Positions 43,417 to 54,344 of a stretch of 64,000 bases of DNA are shown here, in pieces (position 1 is the first letter of the stretch; every line of letters starts with the position of its first letter). The translations under genes were made by a program, and so were the position numbers. Below the pieces are notes generated by a model. It was not told where the DNA came from and did not search any database. It saw only the letters and a list, made by a program, of their open reading frames with translations. The stretch spans positions 372,001 to 436,000 of the forward strand of contig NW_026570264.1 in assembly GCF_019649055.1 (NCBI RefSeq), read 5' to 3'. This DNA is from Paramacrobiotus metropolitanus (Eukaryota > Tardigrada > Eutardigrada > Parachela > Macrobiotidae).

Positions 43417-45187
43417 TTATTTCTTAAACTTCTTAATTTTACGATCAGACACATCAGAAACACCAACTTTTCTTTTACTTCTTGAAATTTCATCGTTCTT
43501 CTTTCTCTGAAATCCATTTAATAAAGTATTTGTGCAGACTTTTATAACTTTACGCGACAGGTTGACAAAAGATTCGCCCCATCCATTACAACTGGTTTCC
43601 ATCATATCTGTGCACTGCTCTTGCAAATATTTTTCGGATATCTGCATAATAGCAGTTCGGTGAGATACGTTTCCATGCAAGAACAGATCTTCTCCCTCAC
43701 CCTTTGTGAAGATCGAAAAAACGAAATAGCAGTACCGTGCAGTCATCATCGCAGAACCTGATGGATACGTCAATCCGCCTCTGTTCAACTTACGAATCAG
43801 ATTATATTCACAGTTCTCATCCAACTGGTACGGCATCACTTTGTTCATTTTTAAAGCTGCACGACATTCTTGACAACAAATTTTTCGGCACACTTTGAAG
43901 GCGCAATATCCTGCGATAAAAGTCAGTATTCCATTATCTTTTTTGTCTAATTTATCCGGAAAATGAAGTGCGGGATCCACATTGGCATTAAAGTTGATTA
44001 AACCACTCAGCCAATTGTGTCGAACAATCAATTGTGGACTTTTGTGGTTATCTCACGAGAAGTTAAAGAACGATCGATCTTTGAAACACCGAAAGGAACC
44101 TTATGCGCTTTCAAATAGCCGCTCACCCGCAACTTGGCCTGAGACACAAACACCTCGGAAACAGAAACTAAGTTGCTAGCTCCCGAAAGTTGTCGGTATG
44201 ATCCGAATGTTCCTTCAATGCAGTCGTTAGAAATTTTGGCTAAAAAATATAATGCTGAATACAAGTGTATTTTTTCAATTTTACTCAACATGAAGTAGCA
44301 CATTACCTGTCAGTATGCAGCACCCTGGGATCAATTTTAACACTGCTTTACAGAATAACGAACAACAACGCTTATTTTTTTTGTGGTTGTCCAAGAGGAC
44401 CGCGAAAACCATGAAGCCCTTCTCCTCCAACTGTTCGATAATCCGTAATGTTTTCTGATAAATATCCTCGGCTTTCACATTGCTAACCGGAAACATAGCC
44501 ACCATTTCTCGCAGGTCAGAAAGCAACCCGGTTATCATGAATCCTAAAATGGATGTTGCTGCGCCCTTCCAGTCTCGGATTGACCTGTAATCTAAAAAAA
44601 CATAAAACAACAAATCGACTTTTTTTTCATTTTTTTATTATATTCCGGGTAGATTTACTAAAATTTGAATAGTCACTAAAACTTTCCTCTTGAGCGTACC
44701 TTTCCTCCTTTATAGGAGTATGATGGACGAACATTAATTTCGTCCGGGTGCAGAAGAATTATGCGTTTACGAATACCGTCGTATTTTTTTGCTGATGTGT
44801 CCAATAGCTTCAACTGGCCCTCGCCGAGACCCGGGCCGCACTTAAACGGTTTCATAATTTTATTCAAAAGATATCTTGCTGGGCAGTGTCAGAGCAAATG
44901 TATCTTTGCAAAACCTACAAAATTATTGGTAAAACATTTCTTTAAAAAAGAAAACCGTAGTCTTGCCACAAAAATACAGTATCTGTATGCACTTCGAGAT
45001 TTGGAGTAGAACGCAGCGCTCCATGAATACATTTCCGGGGAGAAACGGCGCTGTTTTGGTAGTGTTTCGTTTAACGCAAGTTGGTTAAGAATAAAAGAAT
45101 ACTTTGCACTTTTTTCGCTGTCTTCTTGGCTGTTGATTTTAAGTTCTTGTAGAACTGTCATTGCTCGTTCCACTAAATCGGTACTAG
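43417..45187 (-). pseudogene. P-type transposase body, broken
   Basis: Successive blocks: RRFSPEMYSWSAAFYSKSRS (45187-44990); LLNKIMKPFKCGPGLGEGQL and LHPDEINVRPSYSYKGGKV with the first catalytic Asp of the RNase H fold (44867-44680); ILGFMITGLLSDLREMVAMF and GFMVFAVLLDNHKKNKRC (44613-44281); the GTPase-insertion-like part ISNDCIEGTFGSYRQLSG (44303-44030); and ILTFIAGYCAFKVCRKICCQ with C-x2-C (44031-43417). The blocks lie in different frames, and at least two joins need frameshifts rather than introns. Confidence 0.65.
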
Positions 45188-45496
45188 ACAAAAGTGCACT
45201 GAAAGTCTATCAGGGAATATGGTGGGAATTGCATTCTGTGAAAGTTTCGATCTGCCTCTTTGGCATTCTAAAATCGTTCCGTCCGGCCTTTTGATAATAT
45301 CAGTGCGTATGATATAACGCTCCTCAAAATGAATTTCACATATTCGAGATGATTCAGAAACAGTAAAATTGGTCCTAGAAAGAGCGCGTACCCACGCAGA
45401 TCGCCGATCATGATTCTTGGGAAAAGAAAACCGCGAACGATTCTCCGTGCAACCCACTCGTCCTAGGTCACACCCTGGCGCTACACAGTCTGGCAT
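45173..45496 (-). CDS. THAP domain exon of the P-like transposase
   Basis: Start MPDCVAPGCDLGRVG. The C2CH pattern is visible (CVAPGC, then CEIHFEERY), with the family's FSFPK, W near AWVRAL, and the closing NAIPTIFP. THAP domains bind the transposon ends in P elements. It continues, in another frame or across a very short intron, into ALLSSTDLVERAMTVLQEL. Confidence 0.75.
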   Translation of the reverse strand: MPDCVAPGCDLGRVGCTENRSRFSFPKNHDRRSAWVRALSRTNFTVSESSRICEIHFEERYIIRTDIIKRPDGTILECQRGRSKLSQNAIPTIFPDRLSVHFCLVPI

Positions 45497-45726
45497 TTTA
45501 CGCGAAAATATATTTATGAAATGACATTGCTCAAATGTATGAAAAAAACTTAAAACCCGGCGAATACTAAACAAACAACTTCTGCATAAATAGTATTATT
45601 GTCTTCATTACTGCTCTCCTCTACTGCTACGTCATCGTACGTGGTGCGCATTCGATTTTATGCCTTAGTCTTACGTGATGCCTCGTGGTGATATATGCAT
45701 GAATTACAAGTAAGCACGTCAAGTTG

Positions 45727-46290
45727 CAAAACCCTTTATTGTAAGAAAATTCTTTTTCAGTTAAAAAATTTCCAGCGAGAAATGGCGTTCACAGTCGACG
45801 CTGGGGACGGCTGGACAGCCGGTGCAACAACGACCCGTCATATGGCCATCTGGGCAAATGTCACAGAAAAGAATTTTCCTTAGGCGAAATATCCGGAAAA
45901 GCAAATATGTTGCCGCCAGCTATCTCGTGACGGATAATCCTCACGGAAAACCGTCTCCTATAAGTTGAGCGCAACCACAAGTCCCATGACTAATAATAAT
46001 GACTTTCTGCCGCGCAGCCTAATATACTCCCATCGTATATGTATGTGCAACTGATAGCAACACGGCCAACACTATATGATGCATACAAAAATTTGTGGCG
46101 GTGGCCGCATGGATAGATATCGTGTTTTCCATTAACGTTGAATATCGAGACCTTTCATAGTTTCGGTCAAAAATAGAAACCGCAGAATCGACGACGCTGA
46201 CAATATTCTTGCCGTATAGAGGAACTCTCAACGCACCAAGAAATATTTCAAAATATTTCATCCAGGAATCGAAAACTGGAATGTGGTTTG
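45727..46290 (-). pseudogene. decayed LRR family copy next to the P element
   Basis: 45735-45840 (TTGTAAGAAAATTC, CCAGCGAGAAATGGCGTTCA, CAGTCGACGCTGGGGACGGC) matches the 3' end of LRR exon 2, and 46195-46290 (ATTCTTGCCGTATAGAGGAA, CCAGGAATCGAAAACTGGAA) matches the 5' flank of copies 2 and 5. Most of the body between them is gone. Confidence 0.5.
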
Positions 46291-46669
46291 TAACTACGTA
46301 ACTGTGTTGATATTACACAAATGTACAGCTACAGCACAGATTTAATGCAGCTTTCCAAAACTTTATGTAATAATCGTTCTTATCGTCTTCGTCAAGCACA
46401 GATCAGCAGCGGTATTACTTCAGTTTACTTATATTCTTTATTGTAAGCTTTGACAGAGCCAAAAAGTGCGTTGTACAGTAGTAATTTTCTCGTTGTCGTT
46501 ACTAGAGAAACAATTTTACATGAAAAATTTTATACCGAAAATTGCTGCTTCCAACTGCTACATGTACGGCTGATCTCCGTAATAAACATAGTCATAATGC
46601 TAAACTATGAAAACGCTATCCCGGAATAACCTTCCATGAAAGCCGGCGTTATACGCTACCTTTTACAAG

Positions 46670-47140
46670 GTACTGGGTACTGCCACAAGTACTTACAAGT
46701 TTGCCCGAAAATGACTACATTTTGAAGTGTTTTGATCGCGGATTCCAGAAAAGCAGCAGTTTGCTGTTCGGGTTAGGTATTGCTTAGGAGAATACCAGGC
46801 ACCATATCAATTTTCCCAAGTGGCTAAGGTGACATATTTGCTGAATATTCAAAACCAACACACTTCTTGGGCCCGATTTCAATGTTTTCTCGAATTCAGC
46901 TTTTGCCTGCCACAAGTGTACTTGCCGAAAAGGACCATACTGCCTTGTTATTCGGGCTGCTGGTTCTTCAAAAACTGCAGATCCTTGTTTTAATCATGCA
47001 CTAACTTGAGAGTACCAGGTATCACAATAGTACGTCTCAAGTGGTAATGCTAAAAAGTTTGCTGAACATTCAAAGGCAGCACATTTTTACCGGGCGGTTT
47101 CCAAGATTCTTCGATTCTCAAGCTGAGCTTGCGAAAAGAA
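46670..47140. repeat. two tandem copies of a ~230-bp unit upstream of the secreted gene
   Basis: Unit 1 (about 46675-46910) and unit 2 (about 46910-47140) share CTGCCACAAGT, TGCCGAAAA-type text, GAGAATACCAGG / GAGAGTACCAGG, CTCAAGTGG, TTTGCTGAAYATTCAAA and TCTCGAATTCAGCTT-like ends. They lie about 110 bp before the start codon at 47249 and may carry duplicated control sites. Confidence 0.55.
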
Positions 47141-47248
47141 GGCCTACTTAAATGAGAGGAACGGGTCACTTTGGAGCAGTTCACACATTTTTTCCAAAAC
47201 TTCTTCGTTAATTTCACTTAGCGTGAATTTAACTTAATCGCTGTTAAA

Positions 47249-49500
47249 ATGACTCATCAACTCGTCGTTATCATGCGCAGTCTGACTTTTTTGCACTATT
47301 CTATTCTCGTTCTCAACGTATTTGCCGGTTTTTCAGCGGCACTAGAAGAGGGATTTGAAGTCGCGATCAACGACTCTTTGGCCGACGTGAGTATAATTTT
47401 TCGACATCTTAATCCAAGAAACTTGCAGCATAAGAAAGGGTAATCTGCATAAATAATGATGATTGCCATATAACTTGTTTAGAAGAAAAATTAATTTCAA
47501 TTTGCAGCATCTGTTTCAAAGTAGGATATGCGATTTTTTTAGATTGGTCAAAAGGCAGCGAGTTACTTTAGCCAAGCCGCTCTTAAAGGCGAGAATGCCA
47601 CTTCTCCGTTCCTGTTGGCCATGAAAAATCCAACACCACCAACCACCACAACAACTACGACGACGCAATGCTCGAATTGTCACAGCTCTGGTAAGCACAG
47701 ACTGCACAGTAAATTATTATATAACATATTCAACCTACTGAACCCGTCTAATATTATTATATGCCAATTGCCTGAGAATATTACCGTTTAATGAACTGTG
47801 AACAATGATTACCGGCTTCTTACAAAAATTCAAAATAGCGATTACTGTGGAATAAATTTTCTGACGCTAAACGATTTTTTTAAAAAAAAGCAATAAACAA
47901 ATTAACAATTTCACCATAACTTGTGCGATTCCTAGTTTATATATTTGATATTTCCCGTGCATTACGGTATTGGAGGGTGATGGCTGCCTGTGGAGGGTTA
48001 TTTCTAAATTTTTTATCTTTAATGTTTAGATTTTCAAATGTTCCCGTACAGTTCTAGTAGATCAAACCCTAATGGTTTTGTCCTTATGCATATTCATTTT
48101 TCCACGGCATCTAAATTTTTAGCCGCTTTCTAAAAAATAATTTTTTTTGCATCATAAACGGAGTAACTCTCATTATCAGAATTCCTGCATTGCTACAGAT
48201 ACATTGTGCGGTCTGGGTCAACAGTTCTCCGTAATACTGTATGTGTATTGTGCCTGCTTGTCCCGTAATTTCTAGCGCATTAATACAGCGCATACGGCAT
48301 ATATATTATTAATGCGCATTTCTAGCGCATTAATAATGTATATTTGAATATTTCTCGCGAAATATTCAAATATAGAAAACAGCGAAGCATGCCAAATATC
48401 GATAAAAATAATATGATGAACATAGAAGTATTAACCTTATTTATTCGGTTTTGTGTCGCATATTATAACAATTAACTTTGAAAATTTTGACAGGAGTAAA
48501 TTTGTCGCTGCGGTAGATAAGACAATCATAATGGGATATTTTGAGACAAGCTTGTATTGGTGTGGCATGCTCTCTGAATTTTTATTAGTCCTGTTTCTTG
48601 AACCTTTCCATAATTGTGATGTTTAATTAGGCAGCTGCTTCATTAGCTTTATGCGATATTGGAGCGTACTGTATGTAATCATTCGGATAATGTTGAAGCG
48701 AACAATCGCTGGTAAAAGGAGCCCTAAATTCGCTAGAGGCAAGCGAAAGCAAGTTTAGCATGCAGTTCGTTTAAACTTCCTTTTATATTTCGCTCTGCCA
48801 AAACTCTTTAACATTCAGCAGCCAATATAGCCGGAAACCGTGCAGTCATGAAATATCTAAAAGTAATTCTGCTATGCAGTATGAAATAATCCCCTTGTCT
48901 ACGTACGTAGATAACATCGCCAGTATAAGAAGACAGAAATGCACGGCAGAAAAACTGATGAGCTACTGCACTCTGATATTTGCATTGTAGCACTATTCGC
49001 ATGCTTGGTATTATATTTTGGCGCAGATAGTTTTTTCCGTGTGTATGTTTATCTCTGCTCCGATTTCAACTGTGATCCGAAATAGCAGAATTCGACATTA
49101 TTGACAATAAACTATGTCTTCACTGTTGACATTCGTCATTTCGTGCATAGGCAAACCATATTGCACACAACGCTACGCAGGCGAACACCCGTGCTTTGGC
49201 GATCCCTTCATGATTTTGTTGGAACGAGCGGACCTCGGCGGCTGTCTTGAGAAGATTATCTGGGGAGGACCGGGCACTGAGGGCACCACTGACTGGGCAT
49301 GGAATCGTCCGGAATTTTGGTACAGTATACCAGTAAAGAGCCAGGAAGGCAACAATGGCTATCACCGCTACACTGGGTCGTTGGGTACTTGCAGCACCAA
49401 GTATTTGGTATCGATACGCAAATCAGCCTGCAACAATGAGTGCAGAACGGAGGTCGCCTATTTTATAAAAGGATCACCTAAGATTCCCAAAAACCACTGA
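47249..49500 (+). CDS. secreted protein of unknown family, three exons
   Basis: Exon 1 47249-47386 holds the signal peptide (SLTFLHYSILVLNVFAGFSA), phase 0 before GTGAGT. Exon 2 47543-47690, after TTTTTTTAG, ends with an eight-threonine run and TQCSNCHSS in phase 1 before GTAAGC. Exon 3 49151-49500 after GTGCATAG carries a compact cysteine-rich domain (GKPYCTQRYAGEHPCFGDPF, CLEKIIWGGPG, CSTKYLVSIRKSACNNECRT). The phases agree and the product is 211 residues. A Thr linker, probably O-glycosylated, joins a helical N part and a C-terminal domain with seven cysteines. I do not recognise the family. An upstream in-frame Met makes the exact start uncertain by a few residues. Confidence 0.65.
48339..48374. 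repeat. 36-bp palindrome (16-bp arms)
   Basis: TATATTTGAATATTTC and its exact reverse complement flank TCGC, inside the second intron of the secreted gene. TAGCGCATTAATA words around 48270-48330 are also mutually inverted. Confidence 0.7.
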
Positions 49501-51220
49501 TAACTGTTTTTATGTACGCGATAGATGCTGATCTGCTTTTTCATCGTGTTAGCCGTTATTCATTGGGTGCGGTCTGCTTTATTCGCAACTGAAAAAAATT
49601 GAATGTTTAAGCTTCAATATTATTATCTTTAAGAAGTGCATGCACCATAGTTTCTTCTTATGTCATCGACCGAATCGAAGCGAAGATCTCCATGTTAAAA
49701 AAAACGGGATGTTTTGTCTGTTGGTAACCCACGTCTGTCACGCCCTTAGCACTAGTATGCCTAAGTAACCATAAATTTTAATGCCTTGGTAAGCTTGGTT
49801 CGGGTCCGCCAACTTCGCCTTTGCTGTCCATTTGCCTTTGCCGTTTTAGTTTGCATTTCAACTTTATCTTACCTTTGCCGCCAAAAAGCCATTAACATAC
49901 TACTCTGCCGTTTCAGAACACCCTCTTTAAAAAGCCTTTGGCGTTTCAAAACAAATTACCGTTTATTTACTCAGTGCCATTTCTAAACTTTTTCAGCGCT
50001 GTGGACAGTGTTTCATATGAATGCAAACGGGTCGCGATGGCAGTGGAAGACGAGAAGGAAAGATGTTTCTTGACGGTCTTTATTCTATGAATCGTGATTT
50101 AATGTTGACGCCACTTGTTTATGCATAGTTTATTCGTAGGCAGATCAACGTAATTAAATGTCGTATTTACAGTATTTTGATTACATTCAGTTATTCTTGC
50201 CCTTGAGTTCACAACTTCACATTATGTCTTCATGTTCAAACTTCAAAGTATGTGGATTAGTGGATAACTTTGCTGGCGCGCCAATAACTTTAACGTTATC
50301 ATTTTCTGTGCTAATGCAGAGATTACACGGTACTGTATTAATTGGACTTGATGATTTTTATGCAGACACGAAAATAAGTGAAGTTACCAAGTTGGTTTTC
50401 ACGCGTAAAGTTGTTGATATCGATGTACCGGAGTTCGACATAATCTTGATTACAGTAAAATAATGGAACTGCTATTATGGCATGCAGCAAAACTCGACCA
50501 CACCAGTTTATAGATATAAGATAGTGTGCTAGCCACGTTCGACAGGAAAGAAAAGTTGTATACGTGCTCAGATATGTTGTGTTACGGGTGCTGGTACAAG
50601 TCAAATAGGCTTACCGTTAATTTTTGACTCTCAGTTTCGGAAAAGAAACGCTTCCATTGACTACATCCCTGCTGGAAATCATTATGAAAATAAGAGAAAC
50701 GGAAATTAAATGAAGCCGTAACTTTGTCGACACCAGCACTTGGCCAATAGTGTTGTAAATCCAAAAAATACAATCAGGACTTATCAGGTCAACAGAAAAT
50801 GAAGTAGATGAAATGATGAATCCGCAGGACGTCTTAGACAATTTCAGCAGCATTCGTTACGAAATGCCTTTGAATGTGTTACATATATGTATGCAGACGA
50901 AAGAAATACGGTATTGAAAAATATGAGCTTTTAAAATTACAAACGAAGCACTAAGAAAATTATAGTATGTACTATGTATTCACCATACAAATTACGTTTT
51001 TGTCTAAGATTTACAAAACAAATAAAGGAAGAACAAACACATCAGCTCTTAATCCACGCTTTCGAGTTTGCTTTATTTGGGTACGTATAAATCAGGAACA
51101 TTACTTTTCATGAATGCAAATGAGGCCCTTGTTTCTTTTATTCAACAGATGCATAACAACTGAATCGAAAGCTGAAAGCGTAATCACTGCAGTTTAATAC
51201 AATCTTTAACGACATAATAA
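49501..51220. other. intergenic; one weak ORF and a decayed copy of the 10.4-kb leader
   Basis: 50158-50463 (+) is open for 101 codons with protein-like text (VCGLVDNFAGAPITLTLSFS), but it has no signal or splice support and may be a chance or relic frame. 50620-50875 is homologous on the minus strand to 10376-10575 (CAGCATTCGTTACGAAATGC). It has lost a usable signal peptide. Confidence 0.4.
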
Positions 51221-51597
51221 GAGAAACGCCGGCGATTGTGTTGGGGCATGTGGCCAGCCTGAGCTCAGCCGCGGAGTCTCGTGGAAACCTCAGAACATGC
51301 TCGACCACCGGAAGGAGCGTATGCGTGGAGTGGGACACCTGATGCGTGGCCAGGTGAATAGCTGCTCCCTGATACGTGGCCAGGGATGTTTTACGGCACC
51401 TGATTCGTGGCCAGGTGATGGATCCTGATTCGTGGTCAGGATGTATGAGTGCACCTTCCGGTGCGGTTCTGTGCGTACCATTGCGAGAGAGCTGCGCGAG
51501 TGAGAGCTGGCCTTTAATCAATATCTTACAAAGTACCAATGCGGAAGTTTAGAGAGTAGAAACATGATGCTAAAAAAGGGTGGGAAGGCTGGTAACT
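51221..51597. repeat. multi-hairpin repeat, copy B
   Basis: An outer stem CACCGGAAGG (51306-51315) / CCTTCCGGTG (51454-51463) encloses four hairpins with 9-base loops: CACCTG/CAGGTG with ATGCGTGGC (51336-51356), TCCCTG/CAGGGA with ATACGTGGC (51366-51386), CACCTG/CAGGTG with ATTCGTGGC (51397-51417), and ATCCTG/CAGGAT with ATTCGTGGT (51422-51442). Stems vary in both arms together while the loop stays ATnCGTGG. The flanking sequence is also shared with 28355-28711, so this is a repeat family with conserved structure. Confidence 0.65.
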
Positions 51598-51630
51598 TCC
51601 AGTAGTTGAAAGGTCACATTCAAGCGTTAA
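51594..51630. repeat. 37-bp sequence also found at 52407-52443
   Basis: AACTTCCAGTAGTTGAAAGG plus TCACATTCAAGCGTTAA is identical in both places. Here it follows the end of multi-hairpin copy B. Confidence 0.75.
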
Positions 51631-52248
51631 GGGGGACTAATTTATAGCAGGTCTCCGATTTTATAAATAACTGATTTTCTAAACTGAGTATGTCCTTATA
51701 AAACAAACATTCCTCTATTTGGAACAAGTTAGATATTGTAGAACGGATGAGTCGTTCATTTCTTATGCATTTTTTTGCGAAGGCGGTCGTAAAAGCAAAT
51801 AGCTGGCGCAACTGGTAATTTAACAGCGCGCGATTGATTGTTTGTCTGTTTCTGGTAAAAGAGTCAGACGAGTGATGGTCTCTCAGCCGGCTAGCGGTCA
51901 AGCAGAGCTGGCCGCATCGGCTGTCAGCGATGTCCAGCGAAGTGGTCAATAGAGCAGACAATCACTACACAGTCACATACATGTACACCTGCTCATCTGC
52001 CTCCTGTCTTGCCGACCACACTTTATGATTGTGTATTATGTATTATCTCGTCAAAACCGTCAAAACACATGAGAGACTGAGACGGCGCAGTCTGATCCGA
52101 GAAAGTCACAACTATGTAACAAATTAGAACCACAAATTGCGCGCACAAATACAATAACAATCAGATCAGATAATAGGAGCAAACCGCATTCGTATTATTC
52201 AACTACAAGGTGCAACGGCCAAGATCAGTCTCCATAATTTTTGTTCAC

Positions 52249-52361
52249 CTGTACTGTAACAGTTCTGTTTGGGAGTGATACGTTAATGTCTCCCTTGCTG
52301 GTCGCTTTGCCGGTGGTTGGAGAGCGTTGGCGTTGGTTCTTTTACCTCGTCTCCCCGACAT
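52249..52361 (-). CDS. possible first exon of an unknown protein
   Basis: MSGRRGKRTNANALQPPAKR, then PARETLTYHSQTELLQYR and a donor GTGAAC. Basic, proline-containing start similar in style to MTPPPAKKVKTAAE at 53858. No following exon is proven; 51961-51620 on the minus strand is open but not clearly linked. Confidence 0.35.
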
Positions 52362-52393
52362 CGCGATGTTAAATACCAGTGGAATAACTTCCA

Positions 52394-52455
52394 AACTGTT
52401 GCAAAAAACTTCCAGTAGTTGAAAGGTCACATTCAAGCGTTAACTGTTGCAAAAA
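52394..52455. repeat. 34-bp insertion framed by a 14-bp direct repeat
   Basis: AACTGTTGCAAAAA stands at 52394-52407 and again at 52442-52455. Between them lie 34 bases that are also present at 51595-51628. This looks like an insertion with target duplication. Confidence 0.6.
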
Positions 52456-52615
52456 TTTTACAATCCGACACGAGAAGAGTACTCGCGGAATAAATAGCAT
52501 TTTTTTTGCGTCCAAATAGCATCCCCCGCCCCTTTCCCGCGTCGGGATAGCATCCCCCGCCCCCGCCCGTACAAATAGCATGGACTTCCGTGGGGCGGGC
52601 TCTCTCCCTGTGTAC

Positions 52616-52640
52616 TGTGTGTGTGTGTGTGTGTGTGTGT
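52616..52640. repeat. (GT)n microsatellite
   Basis: About 12 GT units. Confidence 0.9.
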
Positions 52641-52945
52641 TTTACCTATTTATTTTTATTATATTAATTTTATTTTACTTAAAGCAACTACTGTACCCGA
52701 AACATCATTTTATTAATCAGCAAATAACAGACAGCGGCAATTACCTTCAGAACATACACTACAATAACAACGGCATGCAAAAAATCCCCGTTACCTGATT
52801 AACAATAGCGCTAACATACTACCTTAACCGCCCACCACCACCAACAACTATAACCACCACTAATATGGACCACACCACCACCAACCAGCACCCGCCGCCG
52901 CCGCCGCCGCCTTCGTCTTGACAACCACACACACAACAACTGCAT

Positions 52946-53858
52946 TCACTCACTGGTGGTGGTGGTGGTGGTGGTGGTGGTGGTAGCGGTAACAGTCAGG
53001 TATTTCAGATATGCATGCGCATACGGGTTATGTTTCATCTCAGCGTAGCGATTAATACAACCCGTGACCAACAATTCTGCAATGCGCCCCCCGTAAATCG
53101 CGGCAACACTCTCCAACAGTTCGCTGCCTTGGCGGGTCAACCCAGCCAACTTCTTCTGGGTGTCGTCCGAGGCAGCTTTGGCAACACGCCAACGCACTTC
53201 CCAGATCATGGCCTTGATGTTGGTGTCGCGGAGCTGATTGGCTTCTTCCGGGTAGCAGGCAGTATAATTGGCGTTAGCAATCGGCTTCAAACACTCAGGA
53301 ATAATCCGCGGAAGCTTCCCCTGTTCGATGGCAAGGATTGCAGTTGTCAGCTTGACGATTTCTTCCTTGCACTTCTGCTGGTCAACCTAAAAACCCGATT
53401 ACAATTACAACAAATATTCAATTAATAAAAATAAAATGATGTAAAATAGGTAAAATACCGACCATGAGCTTAATCAGCTCTTTCGAATATTTTTGGATGT
53501 TTCCGTCCAAAGTAATACGGATTTCAGCCCGCTTGACGGCCTCCGGATCCAACCAGACCTTGACGGCTTCGCTGCTGTCAGTCGAGGTCGAGGCTGCACC
53601 CTCTACCTTCTGCCGCAGCGCCGCCCGTTCGGCTGCCGCTTGCTCCTTCAGCTTCTGGCGCTCTGCGACCGTCCGTTGTTCCCGCTCACTGTCAACTCTC
53701 TTCAGCAGAGAGTCGTATAGGCTTTTGGCCAGGTGCAGCTCTTTGGACAAGTCGAAATTGGCCTGGCGCAGATGGGCCACCTGGACCTCCAGGGCGGCTT
53801 CTTTCTGCTGAGCGGTCTCAGCGGCTGTCTTGACTTTCTTTGCCGGTGGCGGGGTCAT
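52946..53858 (-). CDS. coiled-coil protein of unknown function, two exons visible
   Basis: Exon 53858-53463 begins MTPPPAKKVKTAAETAQQKE and is rich in Glu, Lys, Arg and Ala with heptad spacing (about residues 20-75), so a coiled coil is likely. It ends at ATG before GTCGGT. The last exon 53386-52946, after GTTTTTAG, continues in frame VDQQKCKEEIVKLTTAILAI and ends in a threonine run made by a (GGT)n microsatellite. The total is 278 residues. The first ATG directly follows an acceptor-like TTTGTAG, so an upstream exon may exist. Family not recognised. It is the nearest gene to the left side of the Polinton-like element, on the same strand, and I cannot tell whether it belongs to the host or to the element. 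Confidence 0.5.
52955..52983. repeat. (GGT)n microsatellite inside a coding exon
   Basis: About nine GGT units; on the minus strand they encode the Thr run at the end of the coiled-coil protein. Confidence 0.85.
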
Positions 53859-53933
53859 CTACAAAGTAAAATTGAATATTAGAATCTTATACAATGTAAC
53901 AACAACAACAACACTAACCAGTATAACACTACC

Positions 53934-54344
53934 TTAACTTATAACTTCTAAGATCTGAAGTAGTGTGAAAGCTGACAATTTGAGCTTTCGACCTTCTTGT
54001 TTGAATTCTATAGAAGGGATGTACATAGACGTTAACGGGTGCAGTATAATTTCGAGTTCTGTATTTAATGTGTAAACATGCTCGGGCTGGTCTAACTCAG
54101 GAGCATAGCGCTCCATTTCAGTCATCCACTGTAGAAATTCTAGCAATCGTTGTGTTAAAGTTATCCCCGTTCTTTTCGCTTCCCCATAACCATATTCATC
54201 CACTGACGATACATTGTTTGCTAAAACCATTATACCAGCAGTATAGTGCCAGAAAACAAAAGTCTTGCCATTTCCAAAGCGATAAGTTCTTATCCCCTCC
54301 AAACCGGGGTATGAAATTTCTTCCAACTTTGATTCCATGTCCAA
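53934..54344 (-). CDS. Polinton accessory protein, paralogue 3 of a three-gene family
   Basis: 136 residues, starting MDMESKLEEI. It shares with the next two genes an opening aromatic strand (GIRTYRFGNG), an SVDEYGYGEA motif in the middle and a closing LKLSAFTLLQILEVI segment. I know no family for it. The closing basic strand plus hydrophobic helix recalls PC4/p15-type single-strand-binding proteins only vaguely. A promoter-like motif lies about 120 bases upstream. Confidence 0.5.
   Translation of the reverse strand: MDMESKLEEISYPGLEGIRTYRFGNGKTFVFWHYTAGIMVLANNVSSVDEYGYGEAKRTGITLTQRLLEFLQWMTEMERYAPELDQPEHVYTLNTELEIILHPLTSMYIPSIEFKQEGRKLKLSAFTLLQILEVIS

Larger units (their letters stand above)
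43309..45685 (-). mobile_element. P-element/THAP9-like DNA transposon
   Basis: The element is 2377 bp. Its terminal inverted repeats, 43309-43343 and 45651-45685 (CGAGGCATCACGTAAGACTA, then AGGCATAAAATCGAA), are identical over 35 bp, and TGGTGAT directly flanks both ends (43302-43308, 45686-45692). Inside, on the minus strand, are a THAP zinc finger and blocks of a P-type transposase. Identical ends and a visible target duplication mean a recent insertion. The transposase frame is broken in several places, so the copy itself is probably non-autonomous. Confidence 0.85.

Noticed and set aside
48339-48374. 36-bp palindrome considered as a bacterial-type terminator or attachment site
   Set aside because: It is AT-rich, has no T-tract context and lies in an animal intron; a chance or replication-slippage palindrome is more likely.
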